Shown here: piece by piece, positions 13,255-25,710 of the stretch
How the letters are laid out: each line of letters begins with the position of its first letter
Numbering within the stretch: position 1 is the first letter of the stretch
Assembly: GCA_020809705.1 (NCBI GenBank)
Contig: CP085831.1
Span: 434,001-498,000, forward strand
From: Calonectria ilicicola
Lineage: Eukaryota > Ascomycota > Sordariomycetes > Hypocreales > Nectriaceae
Reading direction: 5' to 3'
DNA length: 64,000 nt
Program-made: the position numbers and the translations under genes
Notes under the pieces: model-generated
What the model was told of the DNA's origin: nothing
Database searches by the model: none
What the model saw: only the letters and a program-made list of their open reading frames with translations

Positions 13255-13767
13255 TATCCAAAGACCCGGTCTTGAATTTCGGAACCCTCACCGTGGTCCA
13301 GCAATCCTATTCTTCTGCACCGCGCTCATATCCCACAGGAGCGACTTCTGCATCGCCAAGGACAAGCACCTACTACGGTCGGAGGTAGAATGGCCCGCAT
13401 GGCGGACATCTATCCTCGTATCGACCCACGATTCTGCTATGTTGATCTACGTCTGAGTCGGCCGAATAAGATATAAATCCTCTCACAGACCCTGTTGTGC
13501 GGCTTTATGGCTTGGTGGGATCAGTATGGTACCTTCTTTCATGATAGTGTTGCTTGGTTGGTGAGTGTAATGATTTACATCGTTATTGTCCTGATTGCGA
13601 TGTAGGTTGGGCTGGCAACTGAGTCCCTCGCCCATAATAATGCCTCCCAGCCCGCGTCTTATGGCTTTACAGTCTTTTCGATTTTGGGACCTCTTATTGC
13701 CGCTTCGCTCATTACACCTGCATTCTACTATATACTCATAAATAACCGGATTAAGACTATCAGTTGA
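13255..13767 (+). pseudogene. Relic of an unidentified fungal membrane protein (3' end)
   Basis: A clear final splice is preserved: donor GTGAGT at 13561, acceptor GATGTAG at 13605. Around it the reading is GFMAWWDQYGTFFHDSVAWL, continuing as VGLATESLAHNN, then a hydrophobic helix (FSILGPLIAASLITPAFYYI) and a short basic end with TGA at 13765-13767. Upstream, similar-looking coding strings (for example STYYGRR near 13370) are separated by stops and frame changes and no start was found. I read it as the tail of a decayed multi-helix protein; the family is not identified. Confidence 0.5.
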
Positions 13768-14246
13768 AGGAAGAGACGTCTTGGCAGAGGTATCCGCTAG
13801 TTAGCTGTAGGTCTTTATCCTGTTGCGTGTATAGTCCGCTAGAGCGTCTTTTGTAGGATTCTCTGAGGCTGTCGACGATGTTGCTGATTGAGAGTTGGGC
13901 GATTTAGCACCAGCCACGCACACGGTAGCCACAGTCAGTCCAGGTCTAAAAAATTTCGGATGTTAACACACTAACGCCACATGTTCGATCACGGGTGTGG
14001 CTCATGCATTGCTGCCTAAGGTCCTAGTTTCGGATAGTGGAATAACTTACTTCCGTATGTCATCCAGTCGGTGAGTACACATAAACTGACTCCCCTTGAC
14101 CAAAGCTGACCTGGGTCCGATTTGTTTTTTTGGCCTTGCTTATTTTGGCAGATGGCCTATAAGATCTTCCTATTATAGTAAGCGGTCAAGACCAAGGAAT
14201 TAAAAGAAGGATTTCTAGGGTTATTACTAGGGTTGGGGTTATGGGG
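13768..14246. other. Non-coding stretch with a short direct repeat
   Basis: No gene is visible. GACCTGGGTCCGATTTG at about 14109 recurs in near-identical form (GACCTGGGCCAGATTTG) at about 14413. The two copies flank about 300 bp that contain the 23-bp minisatellite, so this may be one repetitive unit. Confidence 0.4.
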
Positions 14247-14331
14247 CTACTACCAGCGACAATGGAAGACTACTATCAACTACAGTAGAAGGCTGCTGCT
14301 AGCTATAATGGAAGGCTGCTCCCGACTGCAG
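14247..14331 (+). repeat. Degenerate 23-bp minisatellite
   Basis: Three full units and one partial unit of 23 bp. Each begins CTACTA or CTGCTG and ends near AATGGAAG. Units differ at several positions, so the array is old or of low constraint. Confidence 0.6.
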
Positions 14332-14692
14332 AATTTTTCTGCCAGCCAAGGCCATGGGATGCAAATTCTGCCGTGTGCAATTCAGACCCCTTTGTCCCCG
14401 TTTGTGCAAATCTGACCTGGGCCAGATTTGAGGGGGTCAGATCAGCTAAGCCACAGCCGGGGGGTCAGGTTGTCTACCTCCTCAATTAAACGAGGAGGCC
14501 GGTAATGAACATAACTGTACCAGGACCACATTTACCAAGCTCTGGTCACATGCAAAAGACATCAACACCTACATTCTGGGAAGCATTAAGAATTAGAATG
14601 CGGTTATAGCGTGCCTATCAATTACTCAGTATGGAACGAATAATGCGGCGAACGTATTCACTCACCTGATATGTACCTTCCCATCGACCTGG

Positions 14693-14886
14693 CTAAGTTT
14701 GATAGTGGGAATTGGAGGCGGGGAGCTGGGCATGACTGGTATGCGCTTGGGTGACATCGTCGTCAGAGCTAGGGTAATGCAGCATCATATTGGGAAAATT
14801 GTTAGTGTAAGTGCTCTGGTGTGGCGTCTGTGGCGTCGACTGGTTGACTTGATATCCCCTTGAATAAGGAGGTGAATCTGACAAAG
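14693..14886 (-). pseudogene. Orphan terminal coding exon
   Basis: On the minus strand a typical intron end (GCTAAC branch-like site, then AAAATTAG) precedes a 64-codon open frame rich in Ser, Thr, Pro, Gln and Asn that ends in TAG. It contains strings such as LSDSPPYSRGYQVNQSTPQT. The composition resembles the cytoplasmic tail of a fungal membrane receptor, but no upstream exons were found. It is either the 3' remnant of a lost gene or a chance frame. Confidence 0.3.
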
Positions 14887-14941
14887 CTAATTTTGTTAGC
14901 AAAAGTTGCCATCCAATATGCAACCAAATGTGGCGTCTCAA

Positions 14942-17297
14942 GGTGCGTGCGACCTGGATGCTAATGAGAACCAGGGATGGCCATCGGTTTGCTGCTGGAC
15001 AAGGTCGTATTTCGTGCCGCGACGTTAAGTTGAGTTAACGACCTATCTACAAAACCACTAAGTGAGAGACATTTCGGCACACATGCTTATATTAGATTAG
15101 TGTGTGAAAAATTCAAACGAGCTGGACAGGATCCGAGTTTTCGTGACATGATGGTGGTGGCGTGCGTTAGACTGGTCCCTCTAGCCCTCTAACAACAAGC
15201 CCCCTTCCCGCGAAACCCTTGTCTTGCCTGACCACGATGCTTTGCCACAATCCGAGGAACTCAGCTAGCATTTGCGCGTCTGTCATATTGAGCCCTTATA
15301 TCTATGCCCTGATTTTTATTAGAACCTATGTTGACGTTAAGCCTGAAGGGTAGCGACAGATACCATAAGAAGGCGGCAATATATTTTTTCAGTTAAAAAA
15401 CAGCGTGTGATAGGGATATAGTTATAAGGACGTGTTTTTTTCTTTTTTAAAGTTTAGTTTTACACTAGAACGAGAGCTAGGGCCAGGGTCGGCGCCGGCG
15501 CAAGGGTTCCCTACACGCAGTGCTTTCGAGCTGATGAGCTGTGTTATTACCTTCTTCTCTATAGGCAATAATCTGCTCATTGTTACGTACAATCAGACGG
15601 AATAACCCGGTCATGCATCAACACTCACCTAGCGAGTACCACAATCGCTTTCACGCTCGCGGATGCCATGCAACTCTTTTTAGCTCCTTGCTTCGCACAT
15701 TACTTATGTTCGATCCATTCTCCCATGACTTCTCCTTCAATTCCACACGATACTCTACTTTTCAATGTCGTATTCCGCTGTCGAGTAATGGCACTCCTGG
15801 ATTGTTTGCTTCATAAACGGACTCGAAGCGTGGAGATGAGGCCATTGGGGCATACCAAGGCTTGACCATTGAGGGCCGTTAGCGTCTGTGGCAGAACCTA
15901 CAAAGTGGAGATAACTCATTGTCTGCCGCCAATCGCCACGTAAGTGCCGAAGGGCTACGGCGAATTAAGTGACCCCCCACAAATAACCGATTTGGATCGC
16001 GTCTGTAGGTCGCTCAAGTACCGAACTACCAGACAGCTAGCAGGCTGTATCCCAAAAATTTTGAGTGCACGCAAGGTGCTAGAGTAAATAAGAGCAAACG
16101 GGAGCTTGATGCCGAGGTGAATGGCTTGGCAGTTTGTACACTAAGAGAAGAAGGTTCAATAGGCGGCCGAGACGTAAGTGATGGATAATGCGATTACACG
16201 TCTGGTAGGAAGGGGTAAGAATAGCTGGAGTCACGCCGTCGGTACACAATTCGTGGTCTCGATAGAGTAAGATTAACCTTTGAACCTTGCAAAATCCGCT
16301 TTACCTGACATTTATAAGGGAGCCACTGGCTTACTCGAGGTTTGCCCCTGGCGCCCTCAGTCCCTGACTTCGGGGTAGGTGACAGATGCAGAGGAGAGAC
16401 ACACCAGATGCGTCTTTCTAGGAGGCCTCAGTTCACACTGCAAACCTCCATGGGCTTGGATGAGACGAAGAACTGTGAAGATATGCAAAAAGAAAATGCT
16501 CAAAAAAGGCAGCGGTGCGTGCATCACTTCAATATTAGCGTACTTCCTTCCCGTGACGCATTAAATGGTCAAAAGCTTATGTCGGGCCGTTTTCCGGAGT
16601 TAGGGTCAACGCTTGGCCCCGGATGGGGAGGCCGAGATCGCCTACACGGCTCGACAACGTGTCAGGATCATGCAGCCCAAGCTCTCCCCGCGGCTGATTC
16701 CCTTGTTCACCTCAGCATCCATCTTTTCCAAAGCTGGATTCCTCACTCTCCACATTCGTCGCTGCCCCCTAGCAAGCGAGTCAGCGTGGCTGATCGGCTC
16801 AACGGTGGCTTCCGGGCCGTAGCCCACCCCATTTCTTGGGCCTGTGAAACTGGATACACAACGACGACCCTTCTGGCAGTTGACCCTAAACGGCGATCCA
16901 CCAGTGCTTTTAGACTTGCGCCAACCAAGACTTGAGAGAAAGGTATGTACGCCAACGAGTCAGGGCCCCGCGTATGCTGGACCCCTCGATCCGGCCCTTC
17001 AGCAGCTGAAGGGTACCGAAAGTGTTTCATTCCGCGGTCATCTTTAGTCTAGAAGAAATTCGTGCCCACCCTTTGGCTAGAGTGTGATTGCAAGGGCCAT
17101 AGGAGGGAAGCAGAATCTGTGGCTTATAACTATCAATCTCTTTCTTATATATGTGCTTAAAGGACCAGTTTTTCTTGGCGTCTTCTTCTTGTCTTCAAAC
17201 AGATATCATTCTTTCACGTCCAATTATGTTTTAGCAATCCTTCTGTATTGTTACCCCACCCTACTCACGAGCATCAAGCATCTTTTTGCAACCTCCG
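14942..17297. other. Gene-poor stretch
   Basis: No convincing gene. The longest frame is 197 codons on the plus strand at 16342-16935; it lacks a recognisable domain, overlaps other open frames on both strands, and has no clear promoter. It was not called as a gene. A short polypyrimidine run lies near 15430. Confidence 0.45.
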
Positions 17298-18431
17298 ATG
17301 GAGATTTGGATGAAGGCTCGCGGCTTCGGATCCGGGGTTGCTGGCTATTCCGAAACATCACTGACAATCGTCATCGTCTTCCTTGCAATCTCATTTTACA
17401 ATGTCATCGAGCTCAACTGCATCATCTGGGGGACGTTTAGACGTTATAAGGGGTTGTACTTTTGGTCCTTCTTAATCGCCACTTGGGGTATTCCCCTGTA
17501 CTGCTCGGGCTTTCTCATCAAATATTTCGGGTCCCCATCTCTGGGTTACCTTTCTTGCACTTTAATTGTGGCCGGTTGGGTTTTCATGGTCAGCGGCCAG
17601 TCAATGGTGCTTTGGTCCCGTTTGCATTTGGTTCTGCGGAACCAAAAACGTCTTAGGCTGGTTTTGTCAATGATTATTGTTGATGGAATTATCTGCCATG
17701 GTACTGTCATCCCTATGGTCTATGGCTCTTTCTCTAGTAGCCCCGAGATGTGGCAGAAACCTTATTCTATTATGGAAAAGATCCAGGTCACTGTCTTCTT
17801 TCTTCAGGAACTCATCATATCCAGTTTCTATATTATCGAAACGGTCAAGCTTATGAGGCTTGAGCAGTCTATGGGGAACGCAAGGTCAAGCCGCCGTCTA
17901 ATGAAGCATCTTGTCCTAGTTAATATCCTTATCATCCTCCTCGATATCACTATCCTGAGTCTTGAATATGCGAACCAATACGAGTATCAGACATCGTACA
18001 AGTCATTTGTCTACAGCACAAAGTTGAAACTGGAGTTCAGCATTCTGAATAACCTCGTTGAATTGACGTCTGGAAGCAAGAATGCCAGCTCTGGTCCTCG
18101 AAGTCATTATACAGCTAACAACAACACCAATATCCCCTTGGAAAGTCTCACCGGCGAAATGGGCGGTAAACCCAATACGGCCTCATACCAAGCATATGCC
18201 GCGGCAGGCAGCGAAGGCTCCAATGATGGAGCACAGACATTGCCGGCTTGGAACGACAATAGGGTTATGATGACAACGGAGATTATCCTCCACCGAGAAG
18301 AGAGACGGGATGATGAGATAGAGAGTATCCGCAGAAACTCATCAGGTGACTCAACAGCTGGAGCAGCAAAAACAAACGACGGGGAGTCGAAGACATCTTC
18401 TGAACTCCATTTGGCGAGTAGAGGTTTCTAG
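17298..18431 (+). CDS. DUF7703-type fungal integral membrane protein
   Basis: A single uninterrupted frame of 377 residues from the ATG at 17298; the in-frame sequence just upstream has only a TTG, so this ATG is the better start. Seven hydrophobic segments occupy about residues 20-250, starting with SLTIVIVFLAISFYNVIEL and including SGFLIKYFG, VLSMIIVDGIICHGTVIPMV and FFLQELIISSFYIIE. A hydrophilic tail of about 115 residues follows, rich in Ser, Asn and acidic residues. This layout (helices, then EYANQYEYQ and a LEFSILNNL-type string) matches fungal proteins annotated as DUF7703. Function is not known. Intronless, no damage seen. Confidence 0.75.
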   Translation: MEIWMKARGFGSGVAGYSETSLTIVIVFLAISFYNVIELNCIIWGTFRRYKGLYFWSFLIATWGIPLYCSGFLIKYFGSPSLGYLSCTLIVAGWVFMVSGQSMVLWSRLHLVLRNQKRLRLVLSMIIVDGIICHGTVIPMVYGSFSSSPEMWQKPYSIMEKIQVTVFFLQELIISSFYIIETVKLMRLEQSMGNARSSRRLMKHLVLVNILIILLDITILSLEYANQYEYQTSYKSFVYSTKLKLEFSILNNLVELTSGSKNASSGPRSHYTANNNTNIPLESLTGEMGGKPNTASYQAYAAAGSEGSNDGAQTLPAWNDNRVMMTTEIILHREERRDDEIESIRRNSSGDSTAGAAKTNDGESKTSSELHLASRGF

Positions 18432-19387
18432 TGGGACAGAATGTGGTTCATTTTCTTATGTTTACCCTCAGTGAGATCTGGTCTGCCATGGCTTTCTCAT
18501 GATACTCGGCGAAGGAGTTTAATGGGCCGTGCCCAACGAACCCGTGGCTAAAGGAAGTCGAGTATGATTTAATGTGTAGAAGAGTAACGCCGATGTAAAG
18601 CCGCCGAGGGGCGTGCGGGCGCATCGCAACCGTTGACACTCGACTAATATCTTGAAACATGCTATTTGCTCAGCCTTGGTATTAAAGTGGTTCTGCAGGA
18701 TTAGGCGCTGGCGAGGCTGCCTCTTTGGAAGCCCGTGGGTAGCTGGCGGCTTAGGCACTGTGTACTCTTCGGAATCCCCTGCTACCAGTTTCATGGCACC
18801 TATTGTTGAGAGGAACGAAATAGAATAAAGGCTGCTATACTGACTGTAGACGTACTTGTTGGAAACTGGACTTCTGGTCATAATTCTCAAAATCGTCTCC
18901 CTGCCGTTTTCTCTTCTTCCTGGATATCTTGAAAAACTGCTTGTGCTTGAGCGTGGGAAGAGTGGTGGCGTGGTCGAAGTAGACAAGCATGACGTGGTGG
19001 CGCTCTTGGTTCCAGAGCCGGTTGGCGTCGCGCCCGTCGCCTTGGTTGATGCCCTCGGTCCAGACGGTCTGTGAAGAACGCCGCACTTCCGCCGCCAGGT
19101 CCGTCGCGCCAGCCCACGACATCAGCATCATGCAGAAGACCCTGGCTTCACCTGGCTCCCAGTCAGCCGCTCCGGTCGAAAAACGCCACTATTCTAAACC
19201 CTGGCGGGGGTGGAGTGTCTCGTTTCCGGTGAGGCGTCGGTAGTCAGAGTTCGCTAACAGGCGTTGCGATGAGACCGTTCGCTTAAAGTTTGCTGGACCC
19301 CTTCAGGCATATTTTTCTGTGCACTTTATATGAAGCAAAAGGTTTGCAGGTTATATTAAAAGGTCTAAGTTACGTATGTCTGCGAAA
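18432..19387. other. Gene-poor stretch with an unclassified GC-richer segment
   Basis: The segment 18835-19131 is richer in G+C than its surroundings and carries overlapping open frames. The minus-strand frame of 98 codons contains MLMSWAGATDLAAEVRRSSQ and a basic KISRKKRKR end and could be a gene fragment. A longer minus frame (18519-18986) is mostly basic and looks random. Nothing is assigned. Confidence 0.35.
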
Positions 19388-19586
19388 ACCACATCTCCTT
19401 ACATGGTAACCACATCTCCTTACATGGTAACCACATCTCCTTACATGGTAACCACATCTCCTTACATGGTAACCACATCTCCTTACATGGTAACCACATC
19501 TCCTTACATGGTAACCACATCTCCTTACATGGTAACCACATCTCCTTACATGGTAACCACATCCCCTTACATGGTAACCACATCCC
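19388..19586 (+). repeat. 21-bp minisatellite, nine units plus a partial unit
   Basis: Head-to-tail 21-bp units (core ACATCTCCTTACATGGTAAC) run from 19388. The first eight are identical; the ninth and the partial tenth carry ATCCCC in place of ATCTCC. Because 21 is a multiple of three and no unit contains a stop, several frames stay open across the array on both strands. None has coding context outside it. Confidence 0.95.
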
Positions 19587-22045
19587 AGCCACCAGCAGAT
19601 CGGACCATCTTCGTCATACGGTCTCAACAAAAACTACCACCTAAAGCCCTCTCTCTCCTAGGCTATTGTGATTGACATTAACTGTCGCAATGCATGTCAT
19701 GTGGCTGACACGTCGCGTCTTGCCTGGTCAAGATGATGCCTGGCGTTTAGATCGGCTGCACACCGTAAATGAGGGGTTGGCGGTACCGTGTTAATCCGTT
19801 TTGTGATCTCTTGTGCCGATGGGGTCTTTATTTCACGACCACTTTCATCCGGAAATTTGGAAGGCACGGTGTCCAACGCCTTACGCCCATCAAGGATCCT
19901 GTCATCGCGGTTACAAGGCGGAGTGGAGCAAACTCTGACAAAGCGGTATGGGGAACAGGCCTCTGACCCGACATCAAACATCCAGCCACTAGAATTTGCA
20001 TTAGAGACAATTGCAAATCTTAGTCATTCGCTACCATAGTTTCTTTTTCTGATTAAGCAGCAAGAAAAGTGATGATAATGCATGGGCATTGAAAAACGAC
20101 AGCAAATCCCTTGGGGGTTGGTGGCGGAAGACCCGGGACCAGTTCTAGAATCAGATCTGGTGGATGCAGGTACCAGAAACTGGCTTAGATATGGGGTCCC
20201 TCTAGAATGCTTAACTTTTGAATGCAAGAAGATCTCGAACCGAGCCTATCCTTTGCATACGGGGCCCAAACCCCTTGTCCCGAAAATACATCCTATCATG
20301 ATTGATGGACGTAGCAACATTCGCCACAATTTCCCTTGCTAGTAGCTCGAATTACTTGAGGAGGTGAGATGTGATGAATCTTACTGCCGTTTGGGCCGGT
20401 AGTGGTGTATTTTGTGGAGTTCAAGAGCTAATTATCCGTACTAAAAGGAGAAGTGACGGGTAACCCACTCGGGGAAGCCGTTGCGGTCAGCTGTTTTTCT
20501 TACCGAAGCCATCCAGTTGTGAAGCTCTGTTATATCTAGCATAAAGTCTAAAATGCAATTGAACATCAGAAGCACGGGATAGAAGTCATATAGAAGCCCA
20601 TCAGGGGGTGATCATGTAAACCCAATTGAAACCGGCGCGAGGCAGCTGAACGACGAGACGACGGAATCACCGTACCCTTTCTTGCTCCATCATGCCGGTG
20701 TGGCGTGCGGGTATTCATTATGGAAGACGCCGAGACAGCACCTAATCAGCATGCCGAGGATAAAGTCAAAGGAGAGAGTCTTCGTACATGTTACATCAAT
20801 GGATGCGCCTGAGCCGCCGCATACCAGCCGGGCCTCCAACAGATAATACAGGCGCATGCGACGGAAGAAGGCACGTCTACTATATTGGACATTGCTGTTA
20901 GGTGGATATGACTTTTAGCATGAGGATTGGCAGTGGAAGGCCGCCTATTTGACTTAGACGCTGAAGTGACCCTTGGGTGACGCACTGTTTGCCCTTCCTC
21001 TACGATGCAATAAGCGATAACACAATCGATTGCATTATCTCTTCATCAGCACTACCCCTCTAGTGTACTTCCAACGGGAGCAATGAGTGGCTCCACTAGT
21101 CGCTTATGAGTCAATCTCTGAGAGTAAATCGTCCGTCAGCCGCAGATGTCTTCATGCACTGGTTCGTTTACCGTATTATTACTTTATTAGCAGCAAATTT
21201 ATTAAACTAGTATAATAGGTCAGATGATAGATTAAAATAGCCAAATTTAAGTAAGGCCAAGAATGCTAAGACAGAGGGGCCGCCAATTGCCGGCTATGAC
21301 AATAATCACATTTATCGCGATTGTCTTATGGCACACGCCCATATAGAACCGTGTCAGGTCCCTAACCTACTTGCGTTGCAAATGTAATTTAAAAACACGA
21401 AATATAACTAATATTATTAATATCCAGTGTTGACTTTTCTTGAGTAGCTGTAGAATGATCTTTGTATCTCTACGACCTCAATCCCTAGTCGGTCTATTGT
21501 AACATTCCTATTTTTGACGGCATTGCCGAGCCCCCCAACACACGAGACTAAAGTCCCCAGTCACAGCATCCTTCCTGCAAGGGGAGCAGGGAGTAACTCA
21601 GGCCATGGCTCATAGAGGTCGCCGGGCGTCCATAGAATCGCGCTAGCCAGCATTGCCAAGCCACTAACTCTAAGTAAGACATCTTCGGTCCTTGCAGGGG
21701 CTTAGCTAATGACTAAACTTTCATGAAACCCCCCTATTGGCCGCTAGTGTTCAAGAGATCGTCATAATCTTGTCAGAGAGCTCGCGAGCTGTCACTCGTA
21801 ATCATTAGGGGCTAAGCTAATGGACCGGCTGACTGTTGGAGGCAAATTGCACGAGTCAAGTCATAGGCTGTGATTTCTAAAACATGTGATAATGGAGTAG
21901 TCTCGCCAAAGCTGGGGAAAGAAGCATCCATATTATCAGATTGAACAGTCAACCTATCTATTCGTCCTCTACCCGCTCTACTCACTATCCAAAGAGTATA
22001 ATGCCCAACAAAGGCCGGTAAAGAGTATTTTTTTCATGATCGGCC
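19587..22045. other. Gene-poor stretch upstream of the Zn2Cys6 gene
   Basis: Only short frames (94 codons or fewer) without motifs. The last few hundred bases are presumably the promoter of the gene at 22046. A small AT-rich patch lies near 21175-21250. Confidence 0.5.
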
Positions 22046-24602
22046 ATGGCTCCCTCATTCCGCCCGATCCAGCCAGCTGCCCAGCAGCTTTTATCGCGTT
22101 CTAATGGCACGTCGCCTCTTGGTGCTAGAATCTCCAGTGATGGGCTCGGCAGGAGAATCCGCAGCGTGGGGCAGGCTTGCCAAGACTGTCGTCAACGTAA
22201 AGTGAAGGTGATGAATCTCGTCTCAGTTCGCAGTGCTGGGTTAACTAGTGTCTCTCTCTAGTGCGACGGCCGCAGACCAGCATGTGACACCTGCGTTGCC
22301 AAGGGAAGATGCTGCCGCTATGAGTCGCAGGTGGGTCAATCGCGGAAGGCGTTGAAGTCCCGCCTTCAAGCGTTGGAAAAGATCTTTGATGCTTTGCAAG
22401 AGAAACCTGGTGAAGAGGCGGGCCGTTTGCTGCAGCAAATCCGTTCCACCGACGACTTCCAGTCCCTGGTCAATGGCTCGACCAGCATCAGCCCGGAAGT
22501 CAGCAGTCCCTCAGATCCTTCGACGACTACTTCTGATGAATGGTCACTCCGGTCCGATACTCCAGTGTGGGAAAGTGAAATTGTTCAATCCCTCCAGGAA
22601 CCCCGCATTGAAAATGACGAACTCGGAAAGGCTTGTCTTCTTACACCCTCCTCGACACTGACAGGGCTATCAGCCAGTCCGTCCACATTCTTGATATCAC
22701 TTATCCTTCCCAGTGCTTCTATCACTCGAACTGCAGTCGACAGCTTTTTCAGCTCCAGTGGGAAGCTATTTCACGTCTTTTCCCGTGAACAAGTTTCAGG
22801 CTACTATGAGGACGTGTTTGGAAACGATAATTGTGCCATACCAAGTCAGAAGACTGCCGTGTGCTGCCTCGCCACCGTTGCATCTGTTGGAGTTCAGTAT
22901 AAGGCCGAAGATTTTGAGGCCGGGCTAGATGGCATCTTCTACGACGTGGCGAGGCACTTTTTGGAGAACTTGATGGAAGAGAAACCACTCGACGCGATTA
23001 AAGCCTGCACACTACTGGCCATGTACAACATCATGAGCAAGACGACTATTTCACTGGCTTACATTGGTCAGTTAGCTTCTTTCCCCTCAGAGGACTTATT
23101 TCTTTTCATATACTGACCCTATTTGCATAAGAGGTTGGTATGGGTATGTCTAAGAGACATAATCTCCACGACAAACGTTACCAGCATCCGGGGCTCTCCC
23201 CTGAGCAATGGGTTGACTACCGAAGGACTTGGAGAACCTTGCTATTCTTCTCAAGGCGAGCTATTATAATCGACTCTATCCAAGCTTTACTAACCTTATA
23301 TAGTTGGCTTTCTTCAACTCTCGGGTATATCCCAGGTGCAGATGTATCTTTCCGAGACGTGGTTTCGGTATTAAACCCAAATTTTTTCTTCTTTTTCATG
23401 TTTATCTAGGATTGACACCGCGACAGTTGTTAGACGTGGAAGCCGATCATTATTCATCCGATGTTAGCCAAAGTAAGCTGATCCACAGAATACTTTTCAC
23501 TTCGCTTACAATACGCCGCAGCTGTCCAGACGGAGATGACTAAAATTTCCCTTCTAAATGGTGACATTCTGCGAATGCATCTATCCTCCAAGGCTATTAC
23601 CAGCCAAACCATGGATTCAATTGACAAGGACCTTCAGGACTGGCATGACCAGCTCCCTAGTCAACTGCATCTTGCAAATGTCTGCCGTGAAGATCTCCCA
23701 GTTGAAGCTCGACGATCCGTCTTGGCTACTCATCTACTCTATCTTGGAAGCACGATGCTGGTCTATCGCCTCCTTGCCTCACAGTTCGTTCGGTCCTCCG
23801 GCATTGAGGATAACCAAGATATCATATGGAAGCCACCGGAGAGTAGCTATCTGAATCATGCGGGTCAAGCCGTGACAGCTGCAAAACACTCGGCCAGAGT
23901 ACTCGGTCTGTTGAGGACAGAAGAGGCAATATTCAAAAAATGCTGGCTCATTATGTACGTAACAAACCGCCTCCCTTTATGCGCCATCTATGGATTCTGA
24001 TATTTTTCTCCTTTAGATTCCAATCATATACCTCCTGCGTTGTGCTCCTCCACTCCGTCGCACAAAAACAAGTACACGTCTTTCCTCGGTCTTACGCGGA
24101 GGACGATCTCGCTCAGGCTTGCATCTGCCTCGAAGTACTCTCCTTCTGCAGCACTGTAGACTCAGTGGCCCTCAAATTTCTCAATTGCCTTGCCCCTATC
24201 TACGAGAAATTGGCATCCTATTCCCCTGTTACAACCAGTCCCACCACTTCCACCAACTCATCGTCCCTTAGCTACATGCTGAAAGTTCCGACAACTGCCG
24301 ATCCCGAGCGAGTAAACTTATCTATGCAGCTGCTAATAATGTTATGTCAGCCATTCGGCGGCGTTAATAAAAACTGTAGCTCTAGCAAAAATCTCTGCGC
24401 GATGCCGCAGAACTTCTTGGCAGCGCACGAACAGCTTCAAGACGTTGCTTGGTTGGATTGGGAGCTTGAGAGCCGTCCTTCGTTTAGGTGGGACCCACGA
24501 GACCTTGGGGTTGGCAAAAGTACATTGCTGGAGGGTGATAATCGATTTTTGGGCAGCAATGAGCCGAGTGGATGGGCTGCGGTCGAGAGTGAAGATGAAT
24601 GA
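22046..24602 (+). CDS. Zn2Cys6 transcription factor with fungal-specific TF domain
   Basis: Seven exons: 22046-22207, 22262-23066, 23132-23255, 23304-23335, 23410-23472, 23522-23954, 24017-24602. Phases close to 734 residues. The zinc cluster spans Cys45, 48, 55, 62, 65 and Cys71 or 72, and intron 1 falls exactly between Lys54 and Cys55. The middle region has the landmarks of the fungal-specific TF domain: AMYNIMSKT, EVGMGMSKRH, then a WRTLLFFS/WLSSTLGY join, and later a long helical segment. Intron 3 (23256-23303) begins GC, not GT, but has an ACTAAC-like branch site and restores the conserved join; being 48 nt it could also be retained in frame. The fourth intron's donor (GTGCAG) is weak and is the least certain boundary. 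A nuclear regulator; targets are unknown. Confidence 0.8.
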
Positions 24603-24948
24603 GAAGAGAGCCAGTGGGGGTCGTGAGTTAGGTAGTAAGGTAAGATGGGCGTGAAGCGTTGCTTTTCTCGTCGGTGTCCAAATATATGAGCCGGGATCTG
24701 AAGTGAGAATCGACGTTCGGTATTATTATTTAAATAGCAGTGAAGGTCGTAATGACTGCGCATGTCGCTCATGGCAGTGTCGAGTGTGGCCCTGGACTTT
24801 TTCTTGTACTTGTGCAATTGGTGGCTGCGACGTAAGTGCCCCGCTCCAAAGACAGGTCATGAAGCCTTTGCGGTAGCCTGCTCGTCTATAGCATCAAGTT
24901 CAACGTCTGTGTCTCTATCTTTTTCTAATACGAGCCACCTGATACCGA
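24603..24948. other. Intergenic gap between convergent genes
   Basis: It lies between the 3' ends of the Zn2Cys6 gene (plus) and the RGS-like gene (minus). A 78-codon minus frame at 24857-25093 overlaps the end of the RGS frame and could be an alternative 3' exon. Confidence 0.4.
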
Positions 24949-25710
24949 TCAAGTCGCAGACTGGATTGTCCAACAGGTGCATCGCATGCCTGAGCATGTG
25001 ACCGTGGGATAAGCGGGAGGAACCTTTTTCCGGCGGTGGCGTGTGCGTACACAACAAGAGCCCCTCACTCGTAATTTCGCCCACAGGCCCCATTCTGAAA
25101 ACGACGTTGAGATCTTCTGTCGCAGGCTACCGCCATTTCTTTTGACCTTGTCGCGCGCTCCATCGCCTGGTTGCTTCGCCGGCATGTAAGAGTTCAGGAA
25201 CTCCGGTAGGATCGAGTCCTTGATGAGTTCATGCACAAGTTTGACAGCATCGTCCAATTCCGATGGGTGTGGAGGCAATTCAGAAGAACAAGATCCAAGA
25301 AGTCGATTCCTGACTTCACATGGGAGGTTGATCTCACGATGTCCGTTCGGAAGGAAGTAGTCCTCCAGGAGATCTTCCCATAGTGCCTGAGGGTCATCGT
25401 ACTGGCACCTTGCAGACATCCATGGGACTTGATTTCCCCTGGCTGTTGTTCGCTGGTAACAATCTCGGTACCTTGACACGTCTTGGATGAATTGTAGGTT
25501 TTCTAGGCAATGATTTCTTGAAAGATAGGTTATAAAATCGTTCAATCTCCATGGGTCTAAAGGCAAATCGGAAATGATGTCAGACAATGATGGCATAATG
25601 GCATTCTCTGTGTAAAAGGTGATAGTGTGCGTCAACTGCGCTCCAGGTCTCAACTTCTTATACAAGGTCGATACCCTCTTGCCACAGGGTCCAGATGACC
25701 CCGGTTCCAT
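24949..25710 (-). CDS. RGS-domain protein (regulator of G-protein signalling)
   Basis: A 253-residue frame from the ATG at 25710. Residues about 38-175 resemble a fungal RGS domain: MPSLSDIISDLPLDPWRLND, then FITYLSRNHCLENLQFIQDV with the ENLQF motif, and a later LVHELIKDSILPEFL helix. Such proteins stimulate GTP hydrolysis by G-alpha subunits at the membrane. The C-terminal 45 residues are Arg/Cys-rich and unlike the rest. A donor-like GTGAGG near 25053 suggests that the true 3' end may be spliced into another frame. An in-frame TGA directly abuts the ATG, and the same frame is open for 60 codons upstream, so a longer original protein cut by a stop is possible. Confidence 0.6.
   Translation of the reverse strand: MEPGSSGPCGKRVSTLYKKLRPGAQLTHTITFYTENAIMPSLSDIISDLPLDPWRLNDFITYLSRNHCLENLQFIQDVSRYRDCYQRTTARGNQVPWMSARCQYDDPQALWEDLLEDYFLPNGHREINLPCEVRNRLLGSCSSELPPHPSELDDAVKLVHELIKDSILPEFLNSYMPAKQPGDGARDKVKRNGGSLRQKISTSFSEWGLWAKLRVRGSCCVRTRHRRKKVPPAYPTVTCSGMRCTCWTIQSAT

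Noticed and set aside
16342..16935. 197-codon plus-strand frame
   Set aside because: No domain or homology-like motif; overlapped by other open frames on both strands; no promoter or splice context.
19365..19675. Three overlapping frames through the 21-bp repeats
   Set aside because: Open only because the unit length is a multiple of three and the unit lacks stops; no coding sequence on either side.
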